Shown: positions 44,244 to 51,776 of the stretch, in pieces | How positions within the stretch are numbered: the first letter of the stretch is position 1 | Layout: each line of letters starts with the position of its first letter | NCBI RefSeq assembly: GCF_003385395.1 | Contig: NZ_QNUG01000007.1 | Coordinates: forward strand, 1-64,000 | From: Epilithonimonas hispanica | GTDB lineage: Bacteria > Bacteroidota > Bacteroidia > Flavobacteriales > Weeksellaceae | Length of the DNA stretch: 64,000 bases | Direction: 5' to 3' | Translations under genes and position numbers: made by a program | The notes under the pieces: model-generated | What the model was told of the DNA's origin: nothing | Databases searched by the model: none | What the model saw: the letters and a program-made list of their open reading frames with translations, nothing else

Positions 44244-44882
44244 ATGTTGCACGTAAAATCCTTTGCATTTAATCCATTTTCTGAGAATACATACATCATT
44301 TATAACGATGAAAAGGAAGCTTTTCTTATTGATCCGGGAAATATGCCCGAAGCTGAAACGGAAACTTTACATAATTTCATCAAAACGAACGAACTTAAAA
44401 TCAAAAATATTCTTTTGACGCACGCTCATATCGATCATATTATTGGCTTGCAATGGGCTTATGATACATTTGATGTTCCGGTTTTAATTCATCTAGATGA
44501 AGTGGAGATATTGGAAAGAGCAACTTTCACAGCTAAGAATTACGGTTTCTTCTTCCCCGCTTTCAACGGAAAAACTGAATATATAAAAGAAGGAGAACAA
44601 TTGAAATTAGGTTCAGACGTTTTTGAAATCTATGATGTTCCAGGACATTCGCCGGGAAGTATTGCTTTTTATAATCAAAATAACGGATTTGTAATTTCCG
44701 GTGATGCACTTTTTATGATGAGCATTGGTAGAACCGATCTTCACAAAGGCGATTCTAATCAATTGATTTCAAGCATTAAAAATAAATTATTGGTTTTGCC
44801 AGAAAACACCAAAGTTTACAGCGGACACGGAGAACCAACATCGATTGGTTTTGAAAAAGAATACAATCCTTTTTTGAAATAA
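44244..44882 (+). CDS. MBL-fold metallo-hydrolase (glyoxalase II-like)
   Basis: 212 residues from the ATG at 44244, preferred over an upstream ATG at 44211 that would overlap the promoter-like TATATTTT region. Metal ligands are in LTHAHIDHIIG (HxHxDH), VPGHSPGS and SGDAL, with a final SGHGEPT. This small cytoplasmic form resembles YcbL/glyoxalase II-like hydrolases. Thioester substrate is likely but not certain. Divergent from the DUF5103 gene. Confidence 0.88.
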   Translation: MLHVKSFAFNPFSENTYIIYNDEKEAFLIDPGNMPEAETETLHNFIKTNELKIKNILLTHAHIDHIIGLQWAYDTFDVPVLIHLDEVEILERATFTAKNYGFFFPAFNGKTEYIKEGEQLKLGSDVFEIYDVPGHSPGSIAFYNQNNGFVISGDALFMMSIGRTDLHKGDSNQLISSIKNKLLVLPENTKVYSGHGEPTSIGFEKEYNPFLK

Positions 44883-44891
44883 ATTATTCTA

Positions 44892-44969
44892 AAAACAAGG
44901 CTTATGCAAATTGCATAGCCTTGATGGTTTGTAACCTTGTCTTTTCGGGTTGAGACTATGCCTTGTTTT
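44892..44969. terminator. Convergent terminator with two alternative folds
   Basis: AAGGC at 44897-44901 can pair with GCCTT at 44918-44922 (with TATGC and GCATA extending the stem), or the longer AAAACAAGGC at 44892-44901 can pair with GCCTTGTTTT at 44960-44969. Between them GGTTTGTAACC and a GTCT/AGAC hairpin can form. A T run follows on the plus strand. The region separates the MBL and XRE genes and overlaps the XRE stop codon. Confidence 0.65.
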
Positions 44970-45348
44970 ATTTTTTCAGGAGATTTTCTATGAGTTTGTT
45001 TTGAGATTCGATGAGTTTTGTAATTTGTTCTTGGTTTTTAAGAATATTATCGACAAGTTCAGGCGATTGCATATTCACTGTTTGAGCATAATTAAAGATA
45101 TGATGTGATACACTTGAATCCTTAAAAATATTATTTGACACTATTCCCGTAGTTTCCTCTAACAGTTCTTTCATATCTACATTATGAAACTCACTAAGCT
45201 TTAACAAATTATCAGAACTTGGTTTAGCTTGGTCTGCTTCCCATTTGTTATAAGCGGATTGGGATATGCCCAGCATATCTGCAATCTGGGATTGGGACAT
45301 CTTCTTATCATCTCTTAATTTTCTAAGTTTTGTACCTAGTGTTGCCAT
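44968..45348 (-). CDS. XRE-family transcriptional regulator
   Basis: 126 residues from the ATG at 45348 (the upstream ATG at 45366 would overlap the palindromic operator region). A Cro/CI helix-turn-helix covers residues about 5-60 (LRKLRDDKKMSQSQIADMLGISQSAYNKWE). The C-terminal half is a helical region with an ILKNQEQITKLIESQNKLIENLLK coiled coil, probably for dimerisation. Divergent from the mosaic lipoprotein gene at 45468, and likely its regulator and its own repressor. Confidence 0.88.
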   Translation of the reverse strand: MATLGTKLRKLRDDKKMSQSQIADMLGISQSAYNKWEADQAKPSSDNLLKLSEFHNVDMKELLEETTGIVSNNIFKDSSVSHHIFNYAQTVNMQSPELVDNILKNQEQITKLIESQNKLIENLLKK

Positions 45349-45364
45349 AATGTGTAAAATAATC

Positions 45365-45427
45365 ACTAAAGTAATAAAAAATATTCCTAAAGTTGTTACT
45401 ATTTAATTTTTTTAGGAATACTTTAGT
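45365..45427. promoter_or_regulatory. Nested palindromes between XRE gene and lipoprotein gene (candidate operator)
   Basis: The outer pair ACTAAAGTA at 45365-45373 and TACTTTAGT at 45419-45427 is perfect (9 bp). The inner pair TATTCCTAAA at 45382-45391 and TTTAGGAATA at 45411-45420 is perfect (10 bp). CTAAAGT-type half-sites occur four times. It lies upstream of both divergent genes and is the natural binding place of the XRE regulator. Confidence 0.6.
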
Positions 45428-45467
45428 TAAAATATTTTTTTTACTTTAAAACAAAAAACCAAGCAAG

Positions 45468-47033
45468 ATGAAAAAACTACTACATCTGAGAATCATAGCG
45501 ATGACTGTGCTTCTGCTGCTCTTTGCCTGCCGGCAGGAGATCACAACTATTGATGACCACAACAGCAGGCGGGAACAGGAGTTCTTCCGGAACAACGCAA
45601 ACCCAGCCTCCAGGAACTTTGGCCAGATCGCCGGGCATATCACAAATCTCAGGGAAATCAATTCCAAAACAGAATTTATTTCAAAACTATCCGACAAAGC
45701 CGGGCTCCCGAAATGGGGCTTCTCTATGACCACAGCCATCGGCACACCAGGCAAGAGCGGAAGAACAGGAGATGCGGATGTCCTGATCATCCCAATGCAG
45801 GAGGATGATGACAGCTATCTCTCATCCCTGCTGTACGTGGAAAGACCGGAGTCTGATAATCCCATCATCTATACCGTTACCAATCTTGAGCTTTATGACT
45901 TTGTCCATAACAGTAATATCAATGCTGAGATCCGGGAACAGATCCTTTCGACCTTCCTTTATTTTGACAAAGAGGTGTATGATAACAAGGACTTTGCCCA
46001 TCTGCCGGCAGATCTGTACGCAGAGATGCCGCTGAAGGAAGGAGAAACCTCAAAAAGCTTCATGATTACTTCGACAGAAAGCACAGATCCGCAGGGATTG
46101 CATTATAATACGATCTGTGTTGTCAACAATCACTGTACAAGAACCTATGTATGTGATTATGGAAGCAATTGCGACCACTGTCTCAAAGAATGCGAAAGTG
46201 TTAATTGCTATACGGCGGGCGGCGGAGGCTATGAAGGCCCCGGAACAGATGGCCCTGGCGATACAGGCAATCCCGGCGAGGGCAATGGGGGCGGTACAGG
46301 CAGCGGAGAGTGCAACCGAGGCGGCTGGTACAGGATTATACCTCCGAACGGCTGTGGCGGTGGTGGCGATGTTGAAACACCTTGTCAAAATATTAATAAT
46401 AAACAAAAAGACACAAAATACGCTGAAAAATATAATGCATTAAACCAAAGCAATATTTTTTCTATGAACAGGGAAAGAGGTTTTTTCGAAAGACAGTCTC
46501 CACCTTCTAATAATTTAGGCTCTACTTTTATTCAACTTGATGGGCCTGAAGGTAGCTCTGGTTTAGGTCTTCCGGATAATATTAGTGGTATTGTAGGGCT
46601 TTTGCATTCTCATAATGATGAAAATGGAGTGATTAAAATCTTTTCACCAACAGATGTGAGAACATTTATTAATCATTTTTTGCCTCAAGCTAACAGTTAT
46701 CTGGGTAGTTATGGCCAAGCTTATACCACAGTAGTAACATCCTTTGGAAGTTATACATTGCAATTTACAGAAGGAACACATCCAGGTGGTATCAATTATA
46801 ATACCTGGGAGCAATGGAATACTTGGTATAAAGAAAAATATGAACAATTAATTAAAAATGAAAATCTAACTAAGGCAAATGTTGAAAAAGTATTTACACA
46901 ATTTTTGAAAGAGGTAGTAAATATTAATGGGCTCGAAGTTTATAGAGTAACCAAAAATACCGCTGTAAGACTGGAATATAATGGAAAAGATAATCCAGTT
47001 AAAGAAACTCCTTGCCCAGTAATAACACCATAA
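45468..47033 (+). CDS. Mosaic lipoprotein with C-terminal JAMM-type metalloprotease motif
   Basis: 521 residues. The signal ends in a lipobox LLFA-Cys21. An N-terminal domain (about 30-215) is followed by a cysteine cluster (Cys217, 223, 229, 235, 238, 242, 247) and a Gly/Pro-rich linker (about 250-303). The C-terminal domain has H380-S-H382, ten residues, then S393-P-T-D396, the HxH(x10)SxxD pattern of JAB1/MPN (JAMM) metalloproteases. Base composition breaks at about 46377: 65% G+C in 46261-46320 against 22% in 46381-46440. A higher-GC conserved head joined to an AT-rich tip suggests a modular, polymorphic protein. Role unknown; a surface-attached peptidase or toxin are possible. Confidence 0.7.
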   Translation: MKKLLHLRIIAMTVLLLLFACRQEITTIDDHNSRREQEFFRNNANPASRNFGQIAGHITNLREINSKTEFISKLSDKAGLPKWGFSMTTAIGTPGKSGRTGDADVLIIPMQEDDDSYLSSLLYVERPESDNPIIYTVTNLELYDFVHNSNINAEIREQILSTFLYFDKEVYDNKDFAHLPADLYAEMPLKEGETSKSFMITSTESTDPQGLHYNTICVVNNHCTRTYVCDYGSNCDHCLKECESVNCYTAGGGGYEGPGTDGPGDTGNPGEGNGGGTGSGECNRGGWYRIIPPNGCGGGGDVETPCQNINNKQKDTKYAEKYNALNQSNIFSMNRERGFFERQSPPSNNLGSTFIQLDGPEGSSGLGLPDNISGIVGLLHSHNDENGVIKIFSPTDVRTFINHFLPQANSYLGSYGQAYTTVVTSFGSYTLQFTEGTHPGGINYNTWEQWNTWYKEKYEQLIKNENLTKANVEKVFTQFLKEVVNINGLEVYRVTKNTAVRLEYNGKDNPVKETPCPVITP

Positions 47034-47044
47034 AAAATACAATT

Positions 47045-47593
47045 ATGAAAAATATAATCTTATTTTTAGTGTTTGCAATCTCAATGTCTTGCAATGCACA
47101 AACGTATCCGCTGAGAACTTATATAGATATGCCTGAGAATGCTTATCTTAAGGACACTAATAACGAACTTCCAACTTATGAAGGGACTTGGTTTGGAAGT
47201 TGGAACAATAAAACTATTTATATTACTTTAAAAAAAGTAACAAATAAATATAATTCAATATTGAAGTATTATGAAGATTTATTAATTGGTAAATTTAAAG
47301 TCATCAATAATACCGGAGCTGTCTTATTTGACAATACGAGTATTTCTGATGATAAAGCAAAAATAGAAGGAGGGAGTTTTAAAAAATCAGATGGTAAATA
47401 TTTGTTTAGTTATTTAGATATGGATTTATGTGCCAGAAACGGATATGGAACAATTCAGTTTACAGATACCACAAAAACAAAACTGGAATGGAAATTTTCT
47501 GAAGGAGAAGTTATGATAGATACGGATTGCTTCTATTACGGACAGACTTGGCCAGAGCCTCTGCCAAAATCAATTATTCTAACAAAACAATAA
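47045..47593 (+). CDS. DUF6705-family secreted or lipid-anchored protein
   Basis: 182 residues from the ATG at 47045 (an earlier ATG at 47012 overlaps the end of the previous gene). The signal MKNIILFLVFAISMSCNAQ can be read as Sec or lipoprotein type (SMSC). The TYPLRTYIDMPENAYLKDTN start, YEGTWFGSWNNKT and LDMDLCARNG segments are those of DUF6705, common in Chryseobacterium next to variable lipoprotein genes. Function unknown. It is 11 bp after the mosaic lipoprotein gene and may be its partner. Confidence 0.82.
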   Translation: MKNIILFLVFAISMSCNAQTYPLRTYIDMPENAYLKDTNNELPTYEGTWFGSWNNKTIYITLKKVTNKYNSILKYYEDLLIGKFKVINNTGAVLFDNTSISDDKAKIEGGSFKKSDGKYLFSYLDMDLCARNGYGTIQFTDTTKTKLEWKFSEGEVMIDTDCFYYGQTWPEPLPKSIILTKQ

Positions 47594-47597
47594 AATT

Positions 47598-47623
47598 AAA
47601 GCCTCAGAAAATGAGGCTTTATT
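47598..47623 (+). terminator. Terminator
   Basis: AAAGCCTCA at 47598-47606 pairs perfectly with TGAGGCTTT at 47612-47620. It ends the lipoprotein-DUF6705 transcript eight bases before the next ATG. Confidence 0.7.
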
Positions 47624-47630
47624 CAAAATT

Positions 47631-48092
47631 ATGAAAATAAAAATCTTAATATTATTGGTATTTGTAATTCAATTATTCCAATCCCAGAATATTGAAAAAA
47701 TTGAATTTGAACACTCTAACTCCATTATAACTGGCAAAGGAATAAAGATAACGATTGCCCCAATCAGAAATAATACAAAAGGTAAAGCAAAGCTCGCTAT
47801 AAATAAAGATGGCGAAGAATATACCTTAAGAATCTCTAGAGAAAAATTTGTCAACATATCCAATGCTATACAAAAAATTAAAAACGATACTATTGCTGTT
47901 TTAGATTCATATTTTGATGTTTCATCCAGTAGCATAACAACCAATGATAACCAACAAAATAAGAAATCTTATTATGCAACTCATTTAACAAAAAATTCTC
48001 AATATTGCGAAAAACAAAAAGATTTTTGGTATGCCGCAAAATTAATAATTGAAGCGGCAAAATTAAGAATGGAAGATTTAATAGGCTATTGA
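47631..48092 (+). CDS. Secreted protein of unknown function
   Basis: 153 residues with signal MKIKILILLVFVIQLFQSQ (cleavage near 19). The remainder is mixed alpha/beta with no recognised motif; the C-terminal helix reads FWYAAKLIIEAAKLRMEDL. It belongs by position to the 45-48 kb accessory island. It could be a protective partner of the mosaic lipoprotein, which is speculation. Confidence 0.6.
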   Translation: MKIKILILLVFVIQLFQSQNIEKIEFEHSNSIITGKGIKITIAPIRNNTKGKAKLAINKDGEEYTLRISREKFVNISNAIQKIKNDTIAVLDSYFDVSSSSITTNDNQQNKKSYYATHLTKNSQYCEKQKDFWYAAKLIIEAAKLRMEDLIGY

Positions 48093-48101
48093 TAGATAAA
48101 A

Positions 48102-48130
48102 AAACGCTTCCAATTCCGGAAGCGTTTCTA
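48102..48130. terminator. Bidirectional terminator
   Basis: AAACGCTTCC at 48102-48111 pairs perfectly with GGAAGCGTTT at 48118-48127, with A run before and T-rich stretch after. It separates the convergent secreted-protein gene and pckA. Confidence 0.85.
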
Positions 48131-48133
48131 TTT

Positions 48134-49747
48134 TTAATCCAGATGAACTTCTGATAAAACCGGTCCAGAAGAAACCAATTCCAGAGCTTCATCATTATCT
48201 GTAAACTGTTCAAAATACTTGATATATCTTGCAGCCAAATCTTTAGCTTTCACTTCCCAATCAGAATTATTCTCATAAGTATTTCTTGGATCAAGGATAT
48301 TGTCTGAAACATTTGGTAATGCAACCGGGAATTCCAAATTCATTACCGGAACTTTATTAGTCTCTGCTTTATCAATACTTCCGTCAATGATTGCATCGAT
48401 AATCGCTCTAGTATCTTTCAGAGAAATTCTCTTCCCGGTTCCGTTCCAGCCAGTATTTACTAAATAGGCTTTTGCCCCGTGTTCCTTCATTTTCCCTATT
48501 AATGTTTTGGAATACATTGTTGGATGAAGTGTCAAAAATGCTTCTCCAAATGCCGGTGAAAAAGAAGGTGTCGGTTCTGTGATTCCCAATTCTGTTCCTG
48601 CTAATTTTGATGTATATCCGCAAAGGAAATGATACTGCGCTTGCTGGTCTGTCAAGATAGAAACTGGAGGTAAAACCCCAAATGCATCTGCTGACAAATA
48701 AATGATTTTACTCGCGTGACCAGCTTTGGAAGGCAGAACAATTTTACTGATATGATAAATTGGGTAGGAAACCCTTGTGTTTTCCGTAATCGAGCCGTCT
48801 GCATAATCTACGTTTCCTTCGTCGTCTGTAATTACATTTTCCAACAACGCATCTCTTCTAATTGCGCCGTAAATATCCGGTTCTTTTTCTTTACTAAGGT
48901 CAATCACTTTTGCATAACAACCACCTTCGTAATTGAAAACGCCATTATTATCCCAACCGTGCTCGTCATCACCAATCAAAAAACGTTTTGGGTCAGCAGA
49001 AAGCGTGGTTTTACCTGTTCCGGAAAGTCCGAAGAAAACCGCTACATCGCCTTCCTCTCCTACGTTTGCAGAACAATGCATAGAAGCCATTCCTTTCAGC
49101 GGAAGATAATAATTCATAATAGAGAACATCCCTTTCTTCATTTCTCCGCCGTACCAAGTTCCACCGATAATCTGCATTTTCTTGGTCAAATCGAACATTA
49201 CAAACACTTCAGAATTCAGTCCGTGTTGTTCCCAATTGGGGTTTACAGATTCGGAAGAATTGATGACTACAAAATCCGGTTCTCCATAATTTTGAAGGTC
49301 ATAATGAGAAGGACGAATGAACATATTCATCACAAAATGAGCCTGCCACGCCACTTTTGTTACGAATCTTACTTTTAGTCTTGTATCCTCGTTAGAACCA
49401 CAAAATGTATCGATAACATAGATTCTGTCGTCGGAAAGGTCTTTGGTTACAATGTCTTTTAATTCATCAAAAACTTCGACTGTAGTTGGACGATTGATGT
49501 TCCCGTCCCACCAAATCGTATCCTGAGTGATATTGTCTTTTACAATATATCTGTCTTTCGGAGACCTGCCAGTAAAAATTCCTGTTTTTACAGCCACAGC
49601 TCCCGACTTTGTCAGAACGCCTTTAGCAAATCCGGAATTATTTGGATCCATCTCTGCTTGGAAAATTTCTTCGTAAGTGGGATTATGAATAATCTCTTTT
49701 GGATTAAAAATACCTTGACGTTCAAGATAAGATTTTAGCTTGTCCAT
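48134..49747 (-). CDS. pckA: Phosphoenolpyruvate carboxykinase (ATP)
   Basis: 537 residues, typical length. It converts oxaloacetate and ATP to phosphoenolpyruvate, CO2 and ADP in gluconeogenesis. P-loop [14 protein letters not shown], preceded by the HCSANVG metal-binding region, and RSPKDRYIV near the N-terminus confirm the ATP-dependent family. It stands alone with its own promoter and terminator. Confidence 0.97.
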   Translation of the reverse strand: MDKLKSYLERQGIFNPKEIIHNPTYEEIFQAEMDPNNSGFAKGVLTKSGAVAVKTGIFTGRSPKDRYIVKDNITQDTIWWDGNINRPTTVEVFDELKDIVTKDLSDDRIYVIDTFCGSNEDTRLKVRFVTKVAWQAHFVMNMFIRPSHYDLQNYGEPDFVVINSSESVNPNWEQHGLNSEVFVMFDLTKKMQIIGGTWYGGEMKKGMFSIMNYYLPLKGMASMHCSANVGEEGDVAVFFGLSGTGKTTLSADPKRFLIGDDEHGWDNNGVFNYEGGCYAKVIDLSKEKEPDIYGAIRRDALLENVITDDEGNVDYADGSITENTRVSYPIYHISKIVLPSKAGHASKIIYLSADAFGVLPPVSILTDQQAQYHFLCGYTSKLAGTELGITEPTPSFSPAFGEAFLTLHPTMYSKTLIGKMKEHGAKAYLVNTGWNGTGKRISLKDTRAIIDAIIDGSIDKAETNKVPVMNLEFPVALPNVSDNILDPRNTYENNSDWEVKAKDLAARYIKYFEQFTDNDEALELVSSGPVLSEVHLD

Positions 49748-49780
49748 TTTTAATTTTTTTGAAGATTAAGGGTGTTGTGA

Positions 49781-49809
49781 CAAATGTAAAAATATCAACG
49801 AATTATCAA
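49781..49809 (-). promoter_or_regulatory. pckA promoter
   Basis: Minus strand: TTG at 49809-49807, 18-nt spacer, TACATTTG at 49788-49781; ATG 34 nt downstream. Confidence 0.65.
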
Positions 49810-49864
49810 TGCATTTATAAACTGACATTCATCAGTTTAAATAAAATTTATAATTAATTGATAA

Positions 49865-50767
49865 TCAACTGATTAAATCTTTCCAGGAAAATATTTTGGA
49901 AAAACCACGCTGTTTGAAATAGTCTTGATAATCTCCAAATTTGGATGCAAGAACGAAATCTCCTCCCCAAGCTCCCAAACTTTTGACAAAACTTGGACAA
50001 TCTTGGAAATATTTTTCTTTCACCGTTGGAGTTGCGAGAAAATCGGACAGTTTTTGCTCGTGAATTGTCATTAATTCTGAAAATTCTTCCAAATTCTGAC
50101 TATTGACGATTTTTTTGGTTAATGCAGAATAATCATTGATTAATTCCGTTGAAGTCGGCTTGGATCTGTAATGAGAAATTCCTTCTCTTGTATCTTGCTT
50201 TTGATTGAGATGAATAAAGATTAATTCATCTTTGAAATTCGGTTGAAAATCAATTGCTTCATAAATTCTTTCAGGAAAACGACTGTAAAGAACTGCAGAT
50301 TTTTCTTTGGCAACAGCAACGTCATAACCACTTCCTCCTAAACTGATTTCATTAAGAATAAAAGGATCGATATTTGCCCATTCTGCAAGATTGTTCATCA
50401 AGGTAGAACTGCTTCCTAATCCAAAGTCTGAAGGAAACTGAAGATTGGTTTTGATGTGATAAGAAGTATCGCTTTTCAGTTTGATTTCAGAAAGATTCTG
50501 AACATTTTTGAGCGTTTTAAGAATGAATTCTGAAGCTTTGGAATCGTTAGTTTCAAGGATTTTCCAATTTTTATAATCAATTGTAGCCTTTAACCATAAT
50601 TGATTTTGATGATATGCTTCCCAAAAAATCAATGACTTCCGGTCTTCATTCTCTGTATAAAAAAGCTCTTGTCCCAGCTTTGTTGGAATAGCTAGAACAA
50701 GAGCGCCATCAACAGCAACATATTCTGAGGTAAGCATTAACTTGCCCGGTGAAAATATCCTGCTCAT
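49865..50767 (-). CDS. GYDIA-family GHMP kinase
   Basis: 300 residues. GHMP features: an N-terminal FSPGKLMLTSEYVAVDGALVLAIP, the ATP loop FGLGSSSTLMNNLAEW and the family motif GGSGYDVAVA. The GYDIA group is a Bacteroidota branch of mevalonate-type kinases; a role in the mevalonate pathway is plausible but unproved. It follows fabD by 11 bp and is likely cotranscribed. Confidence 0.88.
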   Translation of the reverse strand: MSRIFSPGKLMLTSEYVAVDGALVLAIPTKLGQELFYTENEDRKSLIFWEAYHQNQLWLKATIDYKNWKILETNDSKASEFILKTLKNVQNLSEIKLKSDTSYHIKTNLQFPSDFGLGSSSTLMNNLAEWANIDPFILNEISLGGSGYDVAVAKEKSAVLYSRFPERIYEAIDFQPNFKDELIFIHLNQKQDTREGISHYRSKPTSTELINDYSALTKKIVNSQNLEEFSELMTIHEQKLSDFLATPTVKEKYFQDCPSFVKSLGAWGGDFVLASKFGDYQDYFKQRGFSKIFSWKDLIS

Positions 50768-50778
50768 TTGTTGATTAT

Positions 50779-51654
50779 TTATATTGCAGACGCAACACTT
50801 ACTTCAGGATTAATTTTTTTAATCAAACCTTGAAGTGTTTTCCCCGGTCCAACTTCTATAAAATTAGTTGCTCCGTCTTTTATCATATTCTGCACACTTT
50901 GAGTCCATTTTACAGGACCAGTCAACTGAGCAATCAAATTTTTCTTGATTTCCTCTGGATCAGAAACTGCGGTAGTTGTGATGTTCTGGTAAACCGGAAT
51001 TGTTGCTTTACGGAATTTGGTTTTCTCTATCGCTGCAGCCAATCTCTCTTGAGCAGGCATCATCAATGGTGAATGGAAAGCGCCATTTACAGGTAGTAAT
51101 AAAGCTCTTTTTGCACCAGCCGCTTTCAAAGCTTCACAAGCTTTTTCAACAGCAACTGTTTCTCCAGAGATTACCAATTGTCCTGGACAGTTGTAGTTCG
51201 CAGGAACAACGATTCCTTCGATTTCCGCACAGATTTCTTCAACTTTTGCATCTTCCAAACCAAGAATTGCAGCCATAGAACTTGGATTAATATCGCAAGC
51301 CATTTGCATTGCTTGTGCTCTTTCGGAAACCAATTTCAATCCGTCTTCGAAAGATAAAACGCCGTTAGCAACCAAAGCGGAAAATTCTCCTAAAGAATGT
51401 CCAGCAACCATTTCTGCGCCCAAACCGTTCGCTACTTTTACAGCAGCAACTGAATGTAGGAAAATAGCAGGCTGAGTTACGCTGGTTTTTTTAAGGTCTT
51501 CGTCTGTTCCGTTGAACATTACGGAAACAATATCAAAACCAAGAATATCATTGGCAGAATCCATCAGGTCTTTCACGTCTTTTCGGGAATCGTAAAGTTC
51601 TTTTCCCATCCCGACAAACTGTGAACCCTGCCCAGGAAATACAAGTGCTTTCAT
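50779..51654 (-). CDS. fabD: Malonyl-CoA:ACP transacylase
   Basis: 291 residues. It loads malonate onto acyl carrier protein for fatty acid synthesis. FPGQGSQ at the start, nucleophile Ser in AGHSLGEFSAL, the NCPGQLVISG and PVNGAFHSPLM (catalytic His) segments, and VGPGKTLQGL at the end are all present. The gene lies apart from other fab genes, as often in Bacteroidota. Confidence 0.97.
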   Translation of the reverse strand: MKALVFPGQGSQFVGMGKELYDSRKDVKDLMDSANDILGFDIVSVMFNGTDEDLKKTSVTQPAIFLHSVAAVKVANGLGAEMVAGHSLGEFSALVANGVLSFEDGLKLVSERAQAMQMACDINPSSMAAILGLEDAKVEEICAEIEGIVVPANYNCPGQLVISGETVAVEKACEALKAAGAKRALLLPVNGAFHSPLMMPAQERLAAAIEKTKFRKATIPVYQNITTTAVSDPEEIKKNLIAQLTGPVKWTQSVQNMIKDGATNFIEVGPGKTLQGLIKKINPEVSVASAI

Positions 51655-51665
51655 ATATTTATAAA

Positions 51666-51772
51666 TGATAATTGATGAATGATAAATGATGATTCATCAA
51701 TGTTTTAAATTTTATTTTATCTCTAATGTCAAAGCGAATCCTGAATCAGTTATCATCCATCACTTATCAACT
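51666..51772. repeat. Gene-less pair of inverted heptad arrays between LysM and fabD genes
   Basis: Left arm: four units TGATNNN at 51666, 51673, 51680 and 51687 (TGATAAT, TGATGAA, TGATAAA, TGATGAT). Right arm: four units ATCANNN at 51745, 51752, 51759 and 51766, the inverted form. About 50 bp lie between the arms. No gene lies within. The pair occupies nearly the whole 122-bp gap. Confidence 0.8.
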
Positions 51773-51776
51773 ATAA

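Noticed and set aside
44892-44969. tRNA-like cloverleaf
   Set aside because: The branched fold lacks T-arm and D-arm consensus bases and an acceptor end; terminator function explains it better.
48716-49378. 220-codon plus-strand frame opposite pckA
   Set aside because: It is a shadow of the conserved pckA reading frame, with no own signals.
7242-51772. Heptad arrays as CRISPR arrays
   Set aside because: Units are 7 bases and contiguous without spacers of CRISPR length, and no cas gene is present.
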